A stretch of DNA of 64,000 bases, taken from Prinsepia uniflora (Eukaryota; Streptophyta; Magnoliopsida; Rosales; Rosaceae). Position numbers and translations under genes: made by a program. The notes under the pieces are model-generated. The model had not been told where the DNA came from. It ran no database searches and saw nothing but the letters and a program-made list of their open reading frames with translations. Shown here one piece after another: positions 9,325-20,969 of this stretch (position 1 is the first letter of the stretch; every line of letters starts with the position of its first letter). The stretch spans positions 70,434,752 to 70,498,751 of the forward strand of contig CM064872.1 of assembly GCA_032719365.1 (NCBI GenBank). Direction: 5' to 3'.

Positions 9325-12300
9325 ATGGGGAAGCTGGGGAAGAAGGCGAGGAAGTTTTCCAAGAAAAATCTTCAGACCGTGCTTAGAAGAAATCGCAAGT
9401 TCAATTCTAATTTCAAGAGGAAAACTTCTAAGCGTAAGCTCTCTCTCAATAAATCCCATTGCAGAGACCCTTTTCTTGGTCTTCATGAGTTGCCTCGGCG
9501 GAAGCTCAGCAACTACGTTATTTCAGATTCTATCCATGATTTTACCTCTATTTTCCAGCATGGGGTTTAGTTTTTTTCCCCCCTCAATTTTCTGGCTTTA
9601 ATTATAAGTAGTGTTGCTTCTTTGTTTGGACATTGTATGTTGCTTCTTTGTTTGGACATTGTATCTTACTTCTTTGTTTTCTGATTTGCAGAAGGTGGGA
9701 AAGATGTTACTGGTAATGGACAGAATAAGGAGGCAGTAGAGTTATCTGATGCAAGGTAGGAAAAAGGGCAGTTTTCTGATTTCATAATTTTAATGTTAAG
9801 AGTTTTTTTTTTTTGTTTGGTTCCCTTATTTTATGCTTTCAGTAAAGGCTTCAATTTGATCTAAGGGCTAGCAACTATCCTAGATAACACTTCCTGAAGA
9901 AAAAAAAACTACAAGTGATCATGTGCCTTGTAAAAGTTTCCATCAGACATCTGAAACTGTAACTAGTTTTCATTGAAACCGATAGAGTTAGCTGAAATGT
10001 TTTCAAGTTTCACTATGTATTTTTGTTTTGTAGTGTCTTTAATGGCATTGTAAAGGATATACTGTCTCAAACGGCATTTTTAAAAGGATGCCAGACACAC
10101 TAATTTTAAAAAATTGTTCTCAGAAACACTGAAGCTGTATGCATAGAGGACACTCCTCTCGATATGATATTCAGTGAAGATGACAGTGACGTATTTGGAG
10201 ATGATTCAGACAGTGATGGGTATCTCTCGGAGGTATTTAAAAACACATTTTCCTTAAATTCAGTTACTCCGCTGGGATATTTAGATTGATTTTTTTTTAA
10301 ATCCAATCTATGATTAGGATTCAAGCCCTCTGCATCTAGCTCATAGTGAAATTTTGAATTCTCAAGAAGGTGAGGGCATTACTACCATGTGTTGACATTT
10401 TCCCAATATCAAATTTTCCTTTCATTTACCCTCTTGTAAATTTCTGTGAAATTTGTATGCAGGCGACTTTGGTGGTAGTAGTAGTGATTTATCTGTGCAG
10501 AACAGGGAAATTCAATTGGAACTTGCCAAGAAATCAAAAAAGTTAGACAAATTGAAGAAAAAGGTAATGGTCGTGGCTCTTGCTTTAAAGGACATTTTTG
10601 AAAAGACTGCTTTTGTGACCGCCCATTTGTCTCATCCTCCACTATCTTTTGGCACATCCCATTAAATTTATTTTCATATTTTGACAATCATGATTGTTTG
10701 GAAATTTTCAGGATCCAGAATTTTCCAAGTTTCTGGAAAACTATAAGAGGTCTGAACAGTTCAGAAACAAACATGTAAGTAGTATCTATTGTGACATTGA
10801 GCTACATTTTTCGGGTTTCATTAATAGCAGTATAGATGTCTGCAACTTATATTGTACAGATTTTGTGTCTCATCTGGTTTAGCCTTTTGGTGTCCCTTTT
10901 TATTCCCAATTTACACATGCATTTTACAGTTCGCTGATGAGGATGATATGAGCGATGATAATATGCATTCGGAGAATATAGAAGGTGTGAATAAGAGCAC
11001 AAAGTTGTTGAGGAGGTCTGCCATTGATTCTTGGTGTCAATTAGTCACAGAGCAGCAGAGTTTGCCTGCGCTTACTAGTTTATTGAATGGATACCGTGCT
11101 GCATGGCACTACGGAGCTGAATCAATCAGAGCCTTTGATAACGATTCATGCCATGGAATTCAGAACAGTGAAACCTTTTGCCGGATAGTGATGTTCATGC
11201 TTAATGAGGCTGATATTACATTTAGGGGGATAATGGGCATATCAAGTTCCAATTCTAAGAAAGAGAAAAGTTTGGAATTGGACAAGAATCCAAAATGGAA
11301 TACTCTTAAGGCATTGGTAAAATCTTATTTGAGGAGTACACTTTTTCTTCTGAATGAGGTTAATGACTCCGAGATATTGGCCTTTGCCTTAACAAGAATG
11401 AGAGCTTCTATGACATTTTTTGTTGCTTTTCCATCTTTGCTCCGCAGACTCATCAAGGTATATCTAAATGAATGACATGATAGTATAAATTCAATTCATG
11501 TCCCGAAGGTGCTTAATCTAATTGGTATGGAGCATTTCCAATGACATTGGTGTTGGCATCAAGTTATACCTATATCATTCTATGTACAGATGTTTTATAC
11601 AAGTATCATGTCTTTTTTCATGTATTTGGTGGACTCTCACTCGAGTCACACAAACAGAGCAGCTGTGTGTCTAGCTTATGGTGTCCTGCCAGATTGAGTG
11701 TTTTTGTAGTGCTACCTATATACGGCTCAGTAATTTTGTCATATTTCAACCTTGTGCCACCTATCTCATGTGACTCATGTCTAACACTTGAAATTGAAAA
11801 TACAGATTGCTATTCATTTATGGGCAACAGGAAAAGAGACTATATCATCTCTATCCTTCCTCATCATTTGTGACGTGGCTTCTGTGTTTCGCTCTGATTG
11901 CTTTGACACCTGCTTTGTTAAGATATATAAATCCTTTATTGGTCATTGCCAATTTTTGGAGCCTGCTCTATTTCAACACATACAATTTCTAAGAAACTCC
12001 TTTGTTGAGCTCTGCTCCATTGATCTGCAAAAAGCATCTAGGAAAGCATTGGTGTCCATCAAGCAACTTGCTAATATACTGAAGCAGGGTCTGCTGACAA
12101 AGAAGAAGGTACCACCATTACTATGATCCTCTACGCTGCTTTTTCAATCACTTCTGACAATATTTTTTGCTCTTTCAAGTTATATGTTTATGTGTATTGA
12201 GTTTGGAGGTTGTAAGAAAATTATGGTATTTAAATGCACCAGTTATATTCCCTGAACTTCTGCTTGATTTTCTCTGGCCAGGAAGCTGTCAAGAAGCTAT

Positions 12301-13775
12301 GCAGTTGGCAATACACTAGTTGCATTGATCTGTGGGTTATGTTTATATCAGCTAACATACATGACTATGATCTTCAGCCGTTGCACTTTATGATCATCCA
12401 GATTATAAATGGAGTGGCTGTATTGTTTTCTGGACCAAGATATTTGCCCCTAAGAATCAAATGCATTCAATGGTTGAATCATCTCTCCTCTTCCACTGGA
12501 ATTTTCATTCCTGTTGCATCTTTCGTGTTGGATATTTTGGAATACAAAATTGGCAAGGATGTCGGGAAACCTGGAAAAGACACCAATATTTTATGTTCTG
12601 TCAAGGTTAGAAATTAGTTATGTTGCTATTAGAAAACTGTGTTTGCAATTTTCTTTGATTTTACTAATATTATTGATTATTTTTGGTACAGTTCCCAAAG
12701 CATTGGTTAAAGTCAAGGAACTTCCAGGAACAGTGTGTTGTGTCTGTTATCGAACTGCTTTCAGCGCACTTTGCGCATTGGAGTAATCATATTTCTTTTC
12801 CTGATTTGGCCATTATTCCCCTTATCCGCTTGAAGAAGTTTCACGAAGTAACTATTGTAGAGGGTCTCAAGCGTTTGGTGAAGCGTTTTATTGATCAGGT
12901 ACAAATCTCATAGAATAATTTCATTGTTTACTTGCATCTCCCTCCTTGGAGAGGAATTTATTATCCGAACTTAGGGACACTAGTAACCATCTTTAAAAAA
13001 TCATATATCCCCAAGTTGTGTGTGAGGCAAATTTGAACGGAACTTTTATATGGAGAGAATGTCTGATGTCGTAATGTTTTTCTTATGATATTAGACTGCG
13101 CCCAGTGATGTGCTGGGAACTACTTGTGTAGTGTGACAAACCTGCTATGCTTGTGCAGGTGGAGCAAAACATTGAATTTGTGAGGAAGAAGAGAGATGAG
13201 GTGCCTTTTTCACCGAAAGATCAACAATCCGTAGAATCATTTCTCCAGGTTTGCAGTCTTTTAGGGTCAATATTTATTGATTTTGATGACTGTAAAGTTG
13301 GTTCTGATGTGTTCAGTGGTTAACTTGCAGCTTGAAAAGCACAATGGCAATACTTCTTTTACACAATATTATAAAAGCATCATGGACAAGGCTGCTTCCA
13401 GAAATTTAGATTTATTTGAGAAGGTGCAACACACCTAACCTTTATTTTGTGTTCCTTTCGGCTTTTAAAGTGCATGATTGAACTAGCCCATACTCAGCCC
13501 CCGGATGCAGTTAAACTATCCCATCCCCTTGTTTAAATTAGCGAACTCTGATAAACTTTCTCCTCCTGTTATGGTACTTGCAGTTCTCTGAAGCAGAGGA
13601 AATCAACAAGAAAACACAAAAGAACAAGAAGCAGTCTCAATATGGTAGACAGTCACAGAAGAGAAAAGGCAGCAACGTATCTATTGACGGCAGCGGCGGC
13701 AGCAACGTATCTATTGACGGCAGTGGCGGCAGCAGACAGGGAAAGATAAGTAGGAAAGAAAAATCTGAATGCTAA
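9325..13775 (+). CDS. NOC2: Nucleolar complex protein 2 homolog (NOC2), 13 exons, 744 aa
   Basis: Noc2 is a nucleolar and nucleoplasmic assembly factor that pairs with Noc1, then Noc3, to mature and export pre-60S particles. Exons read from GT-AG sites and frame continuity: 9325-9433, 9692-9755, 10124-10232, 10318-10369, 10463-10563, 10712-10774, 10930-11457, 11806-12108, 12282-12605, 12692-12898, 13159-13248, 13331-13423, 13584-13775. Phases all join and no stop interrupts. The start MGKLGKKARKFSKKNLQ is the family's basic N-terminus (nucleolar signal). An acidic FSEDDSDVFGDDSDSDGYLSE patch follows, then a Lys-rich helix. The Noc2 domain fills about residues 320-640 (IAIHLWATG, SCIDLWVMFIS, PLRIKCIQWLNHL). 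The C-terminal tail is Lys/Gln/Ser-rich and holds a tandem 10-residue repeat. Length is close to plant homologs. The REBELOTE paralog is the alternative label. Confidence 0.93.
13668..13727 (+). repeat. 30-bp tandem duplication in the last NOC2 exon
   Basis: The unit ggcagcaacgtatctattga plus cggcagcggc occurs twice with one base difference and encodes SNVSIDGSGG twice. It is in frame and lengthens the disordered C-terminal tail. Confidence 0.9.
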
Positions 13776-15374
13776 ATTATTTCAAAACGATACCTATTTC
13801 TGGACCTTAATCATATTTACCGACCGAGCAAATTTTGATCCTTAATCATGAAGCATAATCTTATCCAGTTTTGATGATTCATTTAAATTAACTAAGGAAA
13901 GAAATCTAGTATGTTGCATGTAAGATCAGAAGGAAAGTTTCGTCTAGCATATATGGGAAGGCAGAGATGAACTTCCATTACCCTTACTCTCTGAGTCTCA
14001 TATGAGAAGCATTTGTTGCCATATTTTTTATTTCTATGTATTGATTTAATTTGGTTTTGAAAATGCTTCAAATGTTGGCACTATGACGCCCATTGCAACT
14101 AGGGATCGGCATAAATAGCCATAGCCATGGATACTTATGGGCATTTTTGAAATGGGTGAAAATTAGATGGGTAAATATTTATTCATCATCCAATGGGTAA
14201 AGTGATGATGCCTTTGGATGAGAGAAAAAAATATGAAATTTGCTAAAAAAATTAGAATTTCGAGTTTTCAATGCACAAATTTTCTTGTTTAGATGCATTA
14301 ATATAAGAATTTAAGATTCCAAAAAATAAAAAATAAAAAATTTGGAATTTAGATGGCACAAATCACAAGTTTAAATTTTATAAATAAAGGAGCCATTTTC
14401 AAAATTTTAATTACCATTTATATATGAACATTAACTTATATGTTTAAATTTCATTTTATTTCTATGTTATCAAAACAAAAAAACTTTACGAACTTTGTAA
14501 AACTAATTTCCAGTCATTTAAATTCCATAATTTAATGAATTCTTAATAATCTTAAAATTGTTCATCCAAACACACCCTAAGTGTTTAATTGAAATCCATT
14601 AATCTGAAGGTACATTCTTTATTTATCCTTCAAATTATTTATGGATTTTGAATACGCATTCTTCTCTATGCTAATTTTATCTGTATTCTTACTATTAATG
14701 TTATTATTATTTCTAATTTATTTATCAATTAAATTTCAGGTATTTTTGCTTTGATAAAAAAAAAAACCACAATTAGAGATTTTTTCTTTGTTCTTAGGAA
14801 ATCAACTAAAAAAATGTTACGAATTTATATTAACATCAAAGTTTTTGTGAGAACTCAATTCATTCATTAAGCTCAAAATTATCTCAATTTTTTTTTTTGT
14901 ATATATTTGTATTATTTCATAGCCATGGTCTTACATGTGGCTGTTTGTATGGTCCTAGTTGTGATCCATCACTTATTTAATATAAACATGATTGTTTTTA
15001 TTCACGGTTGAATGATAATCAAGACTTGTTAAGATGAAATACGCATGATTATATTTTTTTTCCGACAAATGTTGGTCACATGATTTTATTTTTTGTTTTT
15101 GAATAATTCTTTCTTTCTACAAGTTTATAAAATTATCACAATAAAATATTATGGAATCATCAAACCGAATGAAATATTATAGTTAGTACGAGTATTCTTT
15201 TTTTGAAAAATGGTAACACATTCCAATAAAAATGTGCCTCTACTATTCTACTATGTATCTAAACATGTTTTAAATAAGTATCTCTTCTATCCCCTAAAAA
15301 TAAAAATTGAACACAAAAAAAAAAAAAAGTGAAAAGAAAGAAGAAAATAAAAAGTAAAAATTAAATTAAATGAA
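13776..15374. other. 3' flank of NOC2 and AT-rich spacer
   Basis: No gene is seen after the NOC2 stop. The first 200-300 bp should hold the 3' UTR. The rest is AT-rich spacer with a second MITE-like copy (14205-14580) and A/T runs at 14757-14766, 14888-14899 and 15313-15329. Confidence 0.65.
14205..14580. mobile_element. MITE-like repeat, copy 2
   Basis: AT-rich, about 375 bp, with inverted ends: left TTTGGATGAGAG near 14213 and right TTCATCCAAACACACCCTAA at 14561-14580. It aligns with 6093-6480. It has no coding capacity. The superfamily is not certain because the target duplication is unclear. Confidence 0.55.
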
Positions 15375-15604
15375 AAGTTATTACCCACTTTACTCTTCTA
15401 ACCAGAGATTACATATCACTTTACTCTCCGAAATAAATTTAATTTCAATGTTCAATTACAACTGCCATTTAGTTGCACCGTTGCTCCATTCCGTTAGCTG
15501 AGTTAATAATACTATTCATAATGTGTACGTGTCAAATATGAATGGATGGTTTAATTATTTATTCAAAATGATTAAAATTAAAAATTTTAAAAACAAAAAT
15601 TGGG
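15375..15604. repeat. Left terminal inverted repeat of the Pack-MULE
   Basis: Matches the reverse complement of 26606-26793 in colinear blocks, including TCACTTTACTCTCCGAAAT (15417-15435) and TTAAAAACAAAAATTGGG (15587-15604). Confidence 0.8.
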
Positions 15605-17074
15605 GAAGGAAGATGAACAATGAACAGTAAATCAAATCCACAGTCCAATTCCTTTTCACCTCCGCCGAGTTCCGCCGCCTAATCGGCATGTGCCCCGAAA
15701 TCCTCTTATCTCGAGTCTCCAAACTCGTCCCCGTCCTCACCTTCCTCATCCGCGAAGTACGCGTCAACGACTCTGATCTCCCTCGCGTCCTCAACCGCCT
15801 CCCGAGGCTGCTCTCCTGCAGCGTCAAAACCCGCCTCCGCCCCACCCTACATTTCCTCCAGAGCATCGACATCGCAGAGGTCCACAAGCACACATCTTTA
15901 CTCTCCTGCAGCGTCGAGGACAAGCTTCAGCCCCGAATCGACTACCTTGAGAAAATCAGGATGTCCCGGCGAGACGCGCTGTAACGACCCGTCCCGGAAA
16001 TTAGGGTTAAGATAGTGATTAGTGAAGGATTAGTGAGCTTAAGTAGTGCTTAGTTGGGTACTTTTGGACTTTAGCGTAGAATGACGATTTTGCCCCTAGT
16101 TTAGGCAAAATGTTGACTTTTAGTCCGGGTGGTCAAATGGACTTTGACCGATGACCGTGCCGTAGTTCGGGATGTCACGAATCTGTAGACAGGTGGCACG
16201 CCCGATTCCGACATCCGAGGAGGAAGTTATGATGTCCGGAAGGTTGAGGGCATTACCGTAATTTGGTTAAACTAGGAGGAAAGAGTTGACTTTTCGTACG
16301 AGTGGGTTTTGACACGTTGGCCTAGGAAAGTTAGGTAGATCTCGTTGTCCTGAATTCAACGACAGGCGGCACGTGTTCATCGGAGTTAGGATGTATAAGT
16401 TACGGGTCTAAAACGGTAAGGGCAAAATGGTAATTTTTGATTTAAAAGAAGGGCATTTTGGTCTTTTTCACTTTGGGTTTGGTGCAGCCGGATTGGGACA
16501 AGTGGACAGGGGAGATTGAGATTTTTGTGTGAGGCTTGAGGGGATGGTGACACGTGGGAGAGCTCTAGTAGGTTCTAGGGTGCACGGTCCAATTATTTGG
16601 CTGTGTGTCGTGTGAGTTTGAACAAGAGAGAACAGAGGCTGAGGAATTGAGAGGGATTGGACGTTGATCGTGAGTGTTGGTGTGTTCTGGTGAGTGAGGA
16701 GTGACCAGAGATCGAGAGGGAGACAGTGAGTGAGTTGGGGATTGCAGCCCGTGTGAGTCGAGTTTGTGAGGAGGGTGTGAGGTTCCAGAAAACAGAGAGG
16801 AGTTTGAGTGGTGGTGCTGCCGTGTAAGGGACCAATCGAGGCTGGTGGAGGTTTCCAGAGGACGGAGGTGGACTGGAGGAGTCGTGTCCTCACGACTGAG
16901 CTCACGGTGGTGGTCAGTGTACAGGTAATTCCTCATCTTCTTTCAATTGCCCTGTTTTGCCGTCGAACTTCAAACGGCGAGTCGTGGGTTTTGAGTGCGA
17001 GTCGAGGCTTTTGGTGAGTTGTGTGAGCTTTAGGAGGTTCCTAGGAGTCGTCTAGGGTGGTTGCCGTGACGGGG

Positions 17075-20000
17075 TGATAGGACCCCATCCCAACTAGACG
17101 TAAAAAACCGTGCCCGGTCCTGCTCCCGTCTGACAAGTCAACCAAATGTCTGAAATTACCCTTCAGTGCTTGCTAGACAAGGGATAATTGCGTTGATTTC
17201 TGCTGCTACCTCTGCCTCGCAATTAGTCCCGAACGTCGTACCGCGGCCTGGAGGGCCACAAAACAGAAAAGGTGTGAGTGGACAAAAATGACCTCTGATA
17301 AAAACATTTGCCAAAAATACATTCTTACCCTCCAGTTTTCACAAACTTGCATGCATATCATAAAACACGAGTAATAGTATGAAATCATTCAAGTATGAAC
17401 AGTGGACCGATAAAATCAAAACATATTTTCCCATGGTCCATAAAACTCATGTTCACCAAATCAGTTCATGTTATAAAACATCAAATCCCGGCTCTCAGGC
17501 CAAAACATGTGAAAACATAATCACCTGGCCACAAAGACCAAAAACTCGTACTCATTACCAGTACGTCATCAAACAACAGCAATCAATACTAATCACAAGT
17601 GCACAATAAATATATCAATCCAATCAATCCGCACTACTCACAAGTGTACAAACCATCATAATCACATCTGCACTATTCACAAGTGCTGCACTACGCGTAG
17701 GCCAATATCCAGCCGCATTCTCGGGATCAGACACCTCTGGGCTCAACCCTCGGGCTCAGTCACATCTGGGCAAACACATCCCCAGGTTCAGACCCATCCG
17801 AGTGGTACATCCAGGCTCAGTTACATCCGAGAAGCTGGCTTACCATAGGATCCACTCACGATCCTACAATCACATACCCCAAGCTCCGGTCGTCTGGGTA
17901 ATCCCCCCAAGCTCCGACCGTCTGTGTATTTCACAATCACCATGAAAACCATCTCGGGAATTACATCCCAAAACATTTCAATCAAATCTTGACTTCGTAC
18001 AAAGTCAAGATCATTCCCGACTAGGTGTCCAGCCCAAAATACCATTTACACATAAATCTTTAAAATCACATTTTAAAACAATAAAATAATCCAGAAATCA
18101 TCATTGACTCACCAACTAAGTCAAAATATCATTTTAGAAATCATTTAGACTCCGGGCCTCGCCCAAAACATCATTTGTACGTTCCTCGTAAAACGTGCCC
18201 GAAAGACTGATTAAAATAATCATAAAATCACAATAAATCATACAAAATCATCAAATTCACAAGTGACTCCAATCCGAGTCAAAATAATTATCCACTTGGG
18301 TCTCACGCCCAAAATAACATTATCACGCAAATCCATGCGTTCGCAACCTCAGTTGCCATTTTCACGTAAATCCATGAAACCGATCATTGACTCCTTCCCG
18401 AGTCAATACATCATTTTCAAACCATGACTCATAAACCGAGTCCAAACATTATTTTCAATCAATTTCAATCCCGGACTCATAACCCGAGTCGAAACATCAC
18501 TTTTAACCAATTTCATAATTTCTCGAAAATCGTGCCAAAATAATATAATAATCCATAAAATCGAGAAATCACCGGATTGATATATCAATCATGCCAAAGC
18601 ATATCAAATCATATAATAAATCATTTTAAATCATACATGCATGCATCACAGTTAGACAACAAAGTCTCCATTTCCGAGCTGCACGTTTTTCCGTAAATTC
18701 TGGAAATCACAACTCCTGTCCAAAATCATTATAGAGGGTTACTAACATCTCAAAATACTTCATATAATTTTCCCCAATTTTTTCGGAATTTAAATACGTA
18801 TTTTAAATGTAAAAAAAAATTACGGATACGCGGAACATCAACGAAACGATATCCGATTTCCTCGAAACCAGTGTCAAAATGTTCGTTACACAGAGAGGAT
18901 TCAGTCATGTTGAACTCACCTTGAAACTAGGCCGTACGCACCCTCACGCGCCACCGTGAGTGGCTGCGCGTGAAACCCACGCGCCAGCTACAGTAGTCAT
19001 CGTCCTCACCCGTTTTCTCTGCAAAACGGATCCTTTTACCCGCGAACAGACCCGACTGGCTTCCTATCAATTCGACACTGTTTTCATCAATTCAAACGTC
19101 CATTAGCATCGAATTATTTTCAATTAGGGATTTGTGAACTTAATTACAAACAATCTTACCTCAAACCTCAAGATCAAAGACGATCATTCGAAGAACATTC
19201 GAACCTTGTTCATCATTCGAAATCCTTCAATGTCACACGATTTCTTTCAATTGATCCATCCAGAAGCTTAAATGGACCAAGAGAAACAGTTTCCCCAACT
19301 CAATTGCTTCAATCCAAGGTTCAAACTCCACGACTCAAGCTCGAACCTTGCTCACTGTTACCAGACCCGTTCAGAGCCAATTGGGCCTTAATTCTCTTCG
19401 TCCTTGATCTGAAACAACTCGTCACAACCTCAGGAAGCTACTTCCAAGCTCCAATTCGATCCTCATAGCTCATAGTTCAAAATCCGAATTTCCCCCCTAA
19501 TTTTCTGAAATTCGAATTCCATCCCCCTTCACTCTGTCAATCCCTCGTGTTTTCCCAGTTCAATTCACTCTCAAAACACCCACAATTTCTCACTCTCTGG
19601 CTCAGAAATGGAAGAGGAATTATGGTTGGAAGAAAACTGGATTGTTGGTTGTACACGGGTTAAGAACAAAAGAGATTAATGGAAAATAAAAGGATTTAAC
19701 AATTAATTAAAAATAATAAAATATCATAGTGATGTTTACCCCAAAACATGGATCTGTGCTTAAGCCTCAATTTAAGGGATGAGTGACACTTGTCACTCAT
19801 CTAGGTGTGTTCAATCATCAGGTACTATTCATAATAAAATAATATTTTAATCGAAATCCCGGTTCGTTCGGTTAATCGAGTCCGTTCCCGTGACCATAAC
19901 TTCGTCGTCGAATCTCCGATTTCGGCATGCCGCATGTCGTTGGATTCGTATCGACGAGACCTACGTAACGGTCCTTGGCCCTCATCCATTGGACTTTCCA

Positions 20001-20318
20001 GGTCAAAAGTCAACATTTGGCCCCTTTTTAGCCAAATTACCAAAATACCCCTCAACTTCCGAACGTCATAACTTTTTCCTCGAATGTCGGAATCGAACGT
20101 GCCACCTGTCTATGAACGCGTGACGTTCCGAACTACGTCACAGTCATCGGTCAAAGTCCGTTTGACCGCCCGAACTAAAAGTCAACATTTTACCCACGCT
20201 AGGGGCAAAACGGTCATTTTGCACAGTTTGTCTGATTTCACTCAACTAATCCCCGATTAGTCATTCTAAACCATAATTAATTAATATTTAATCCCGATAC
20301 TCGGGACGGGTTATTACA
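17075..20318 (-). mobile_element. Nested solo LTR, minus orientation, 3.24 kb
   Basis: Begins tgataggaccccatccc (reverse of the LTR 3' end) and ends gggacgggttattaca. The flanks cgggg (17070-17074) and cgtgg (20319-20323) form a 5-bp duplication with one mismatch. It carries the GC-rich stem-loop at 18966-18984 and the W-box pair at 20001-20014. It interrupts the LTR that begins at 15980. Confidence 0.8.
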
Positions 20319-20969
20319 CGTGGGGTTACCTGGTTGGTCGAATTGGAAAACAGGGGATGGTTCGGGTTTGGTTTCGAGTTTGGGACGATGATCCAGGGGT
20401 TGTGTCGAAGTGTTTGAGTGAGGGGAATGGGTTGCTTAGGACTGGACGAAGAGGCTGGTGAAGAAAGGGAGGAAAACGGTACAGGAACGGCGGAGAACCA
20501 GGAACGCCGGTTCAGACCAGTTCGCCCAAGGTAGACGGTGATGAACAGTGATAGTGTGCAGGCGCGTGAGGCCCACGCGCAGCCACTTTGGTCGGCGCGT
20601 GCGGTGGTGTTTGGGAAAACGGTCAACTGAGTTTTTGTTCTAAATGTCATAACGAATCCATTGGAATTGGTTTCGGGGTGTTCGGACGTCGTTTGAGGTT
20701 AGTTCCGCGAGGTTGAAGGTTTAGGGTTCCGGTTCGTTACGTGTAGGTCCCAGAGAGTTTTGGGGAAAATTAGGTGGATCTTCGTAGATGTGTTAGTAAC
20801 GTACTTTGGTGCTTGTTGACAGGATCGAGATTTCCCGAGGAAGCTGAGGAACGAATGGGACGTACAGGGCGCGAGTGACGTGTCGGTAACTGTGAGTGGA
20901 CCTCTTCTCTAAACTGAGCATGCATAACTGTTTTTCTATAATTGTTTTATGATTTTACATGTGATTTTA

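Noticed and set aside
16468..16936. Overlapping open frames of 80-145 codons on the minus strand
   Set aside because: They lie antisense in a solo LTR, are Ser/Thr/His/Pro-rich from GT-rich DNA and have no family motif. Similar frames recur at the same place in sister LTRs (21389-21986, 60852-61443).
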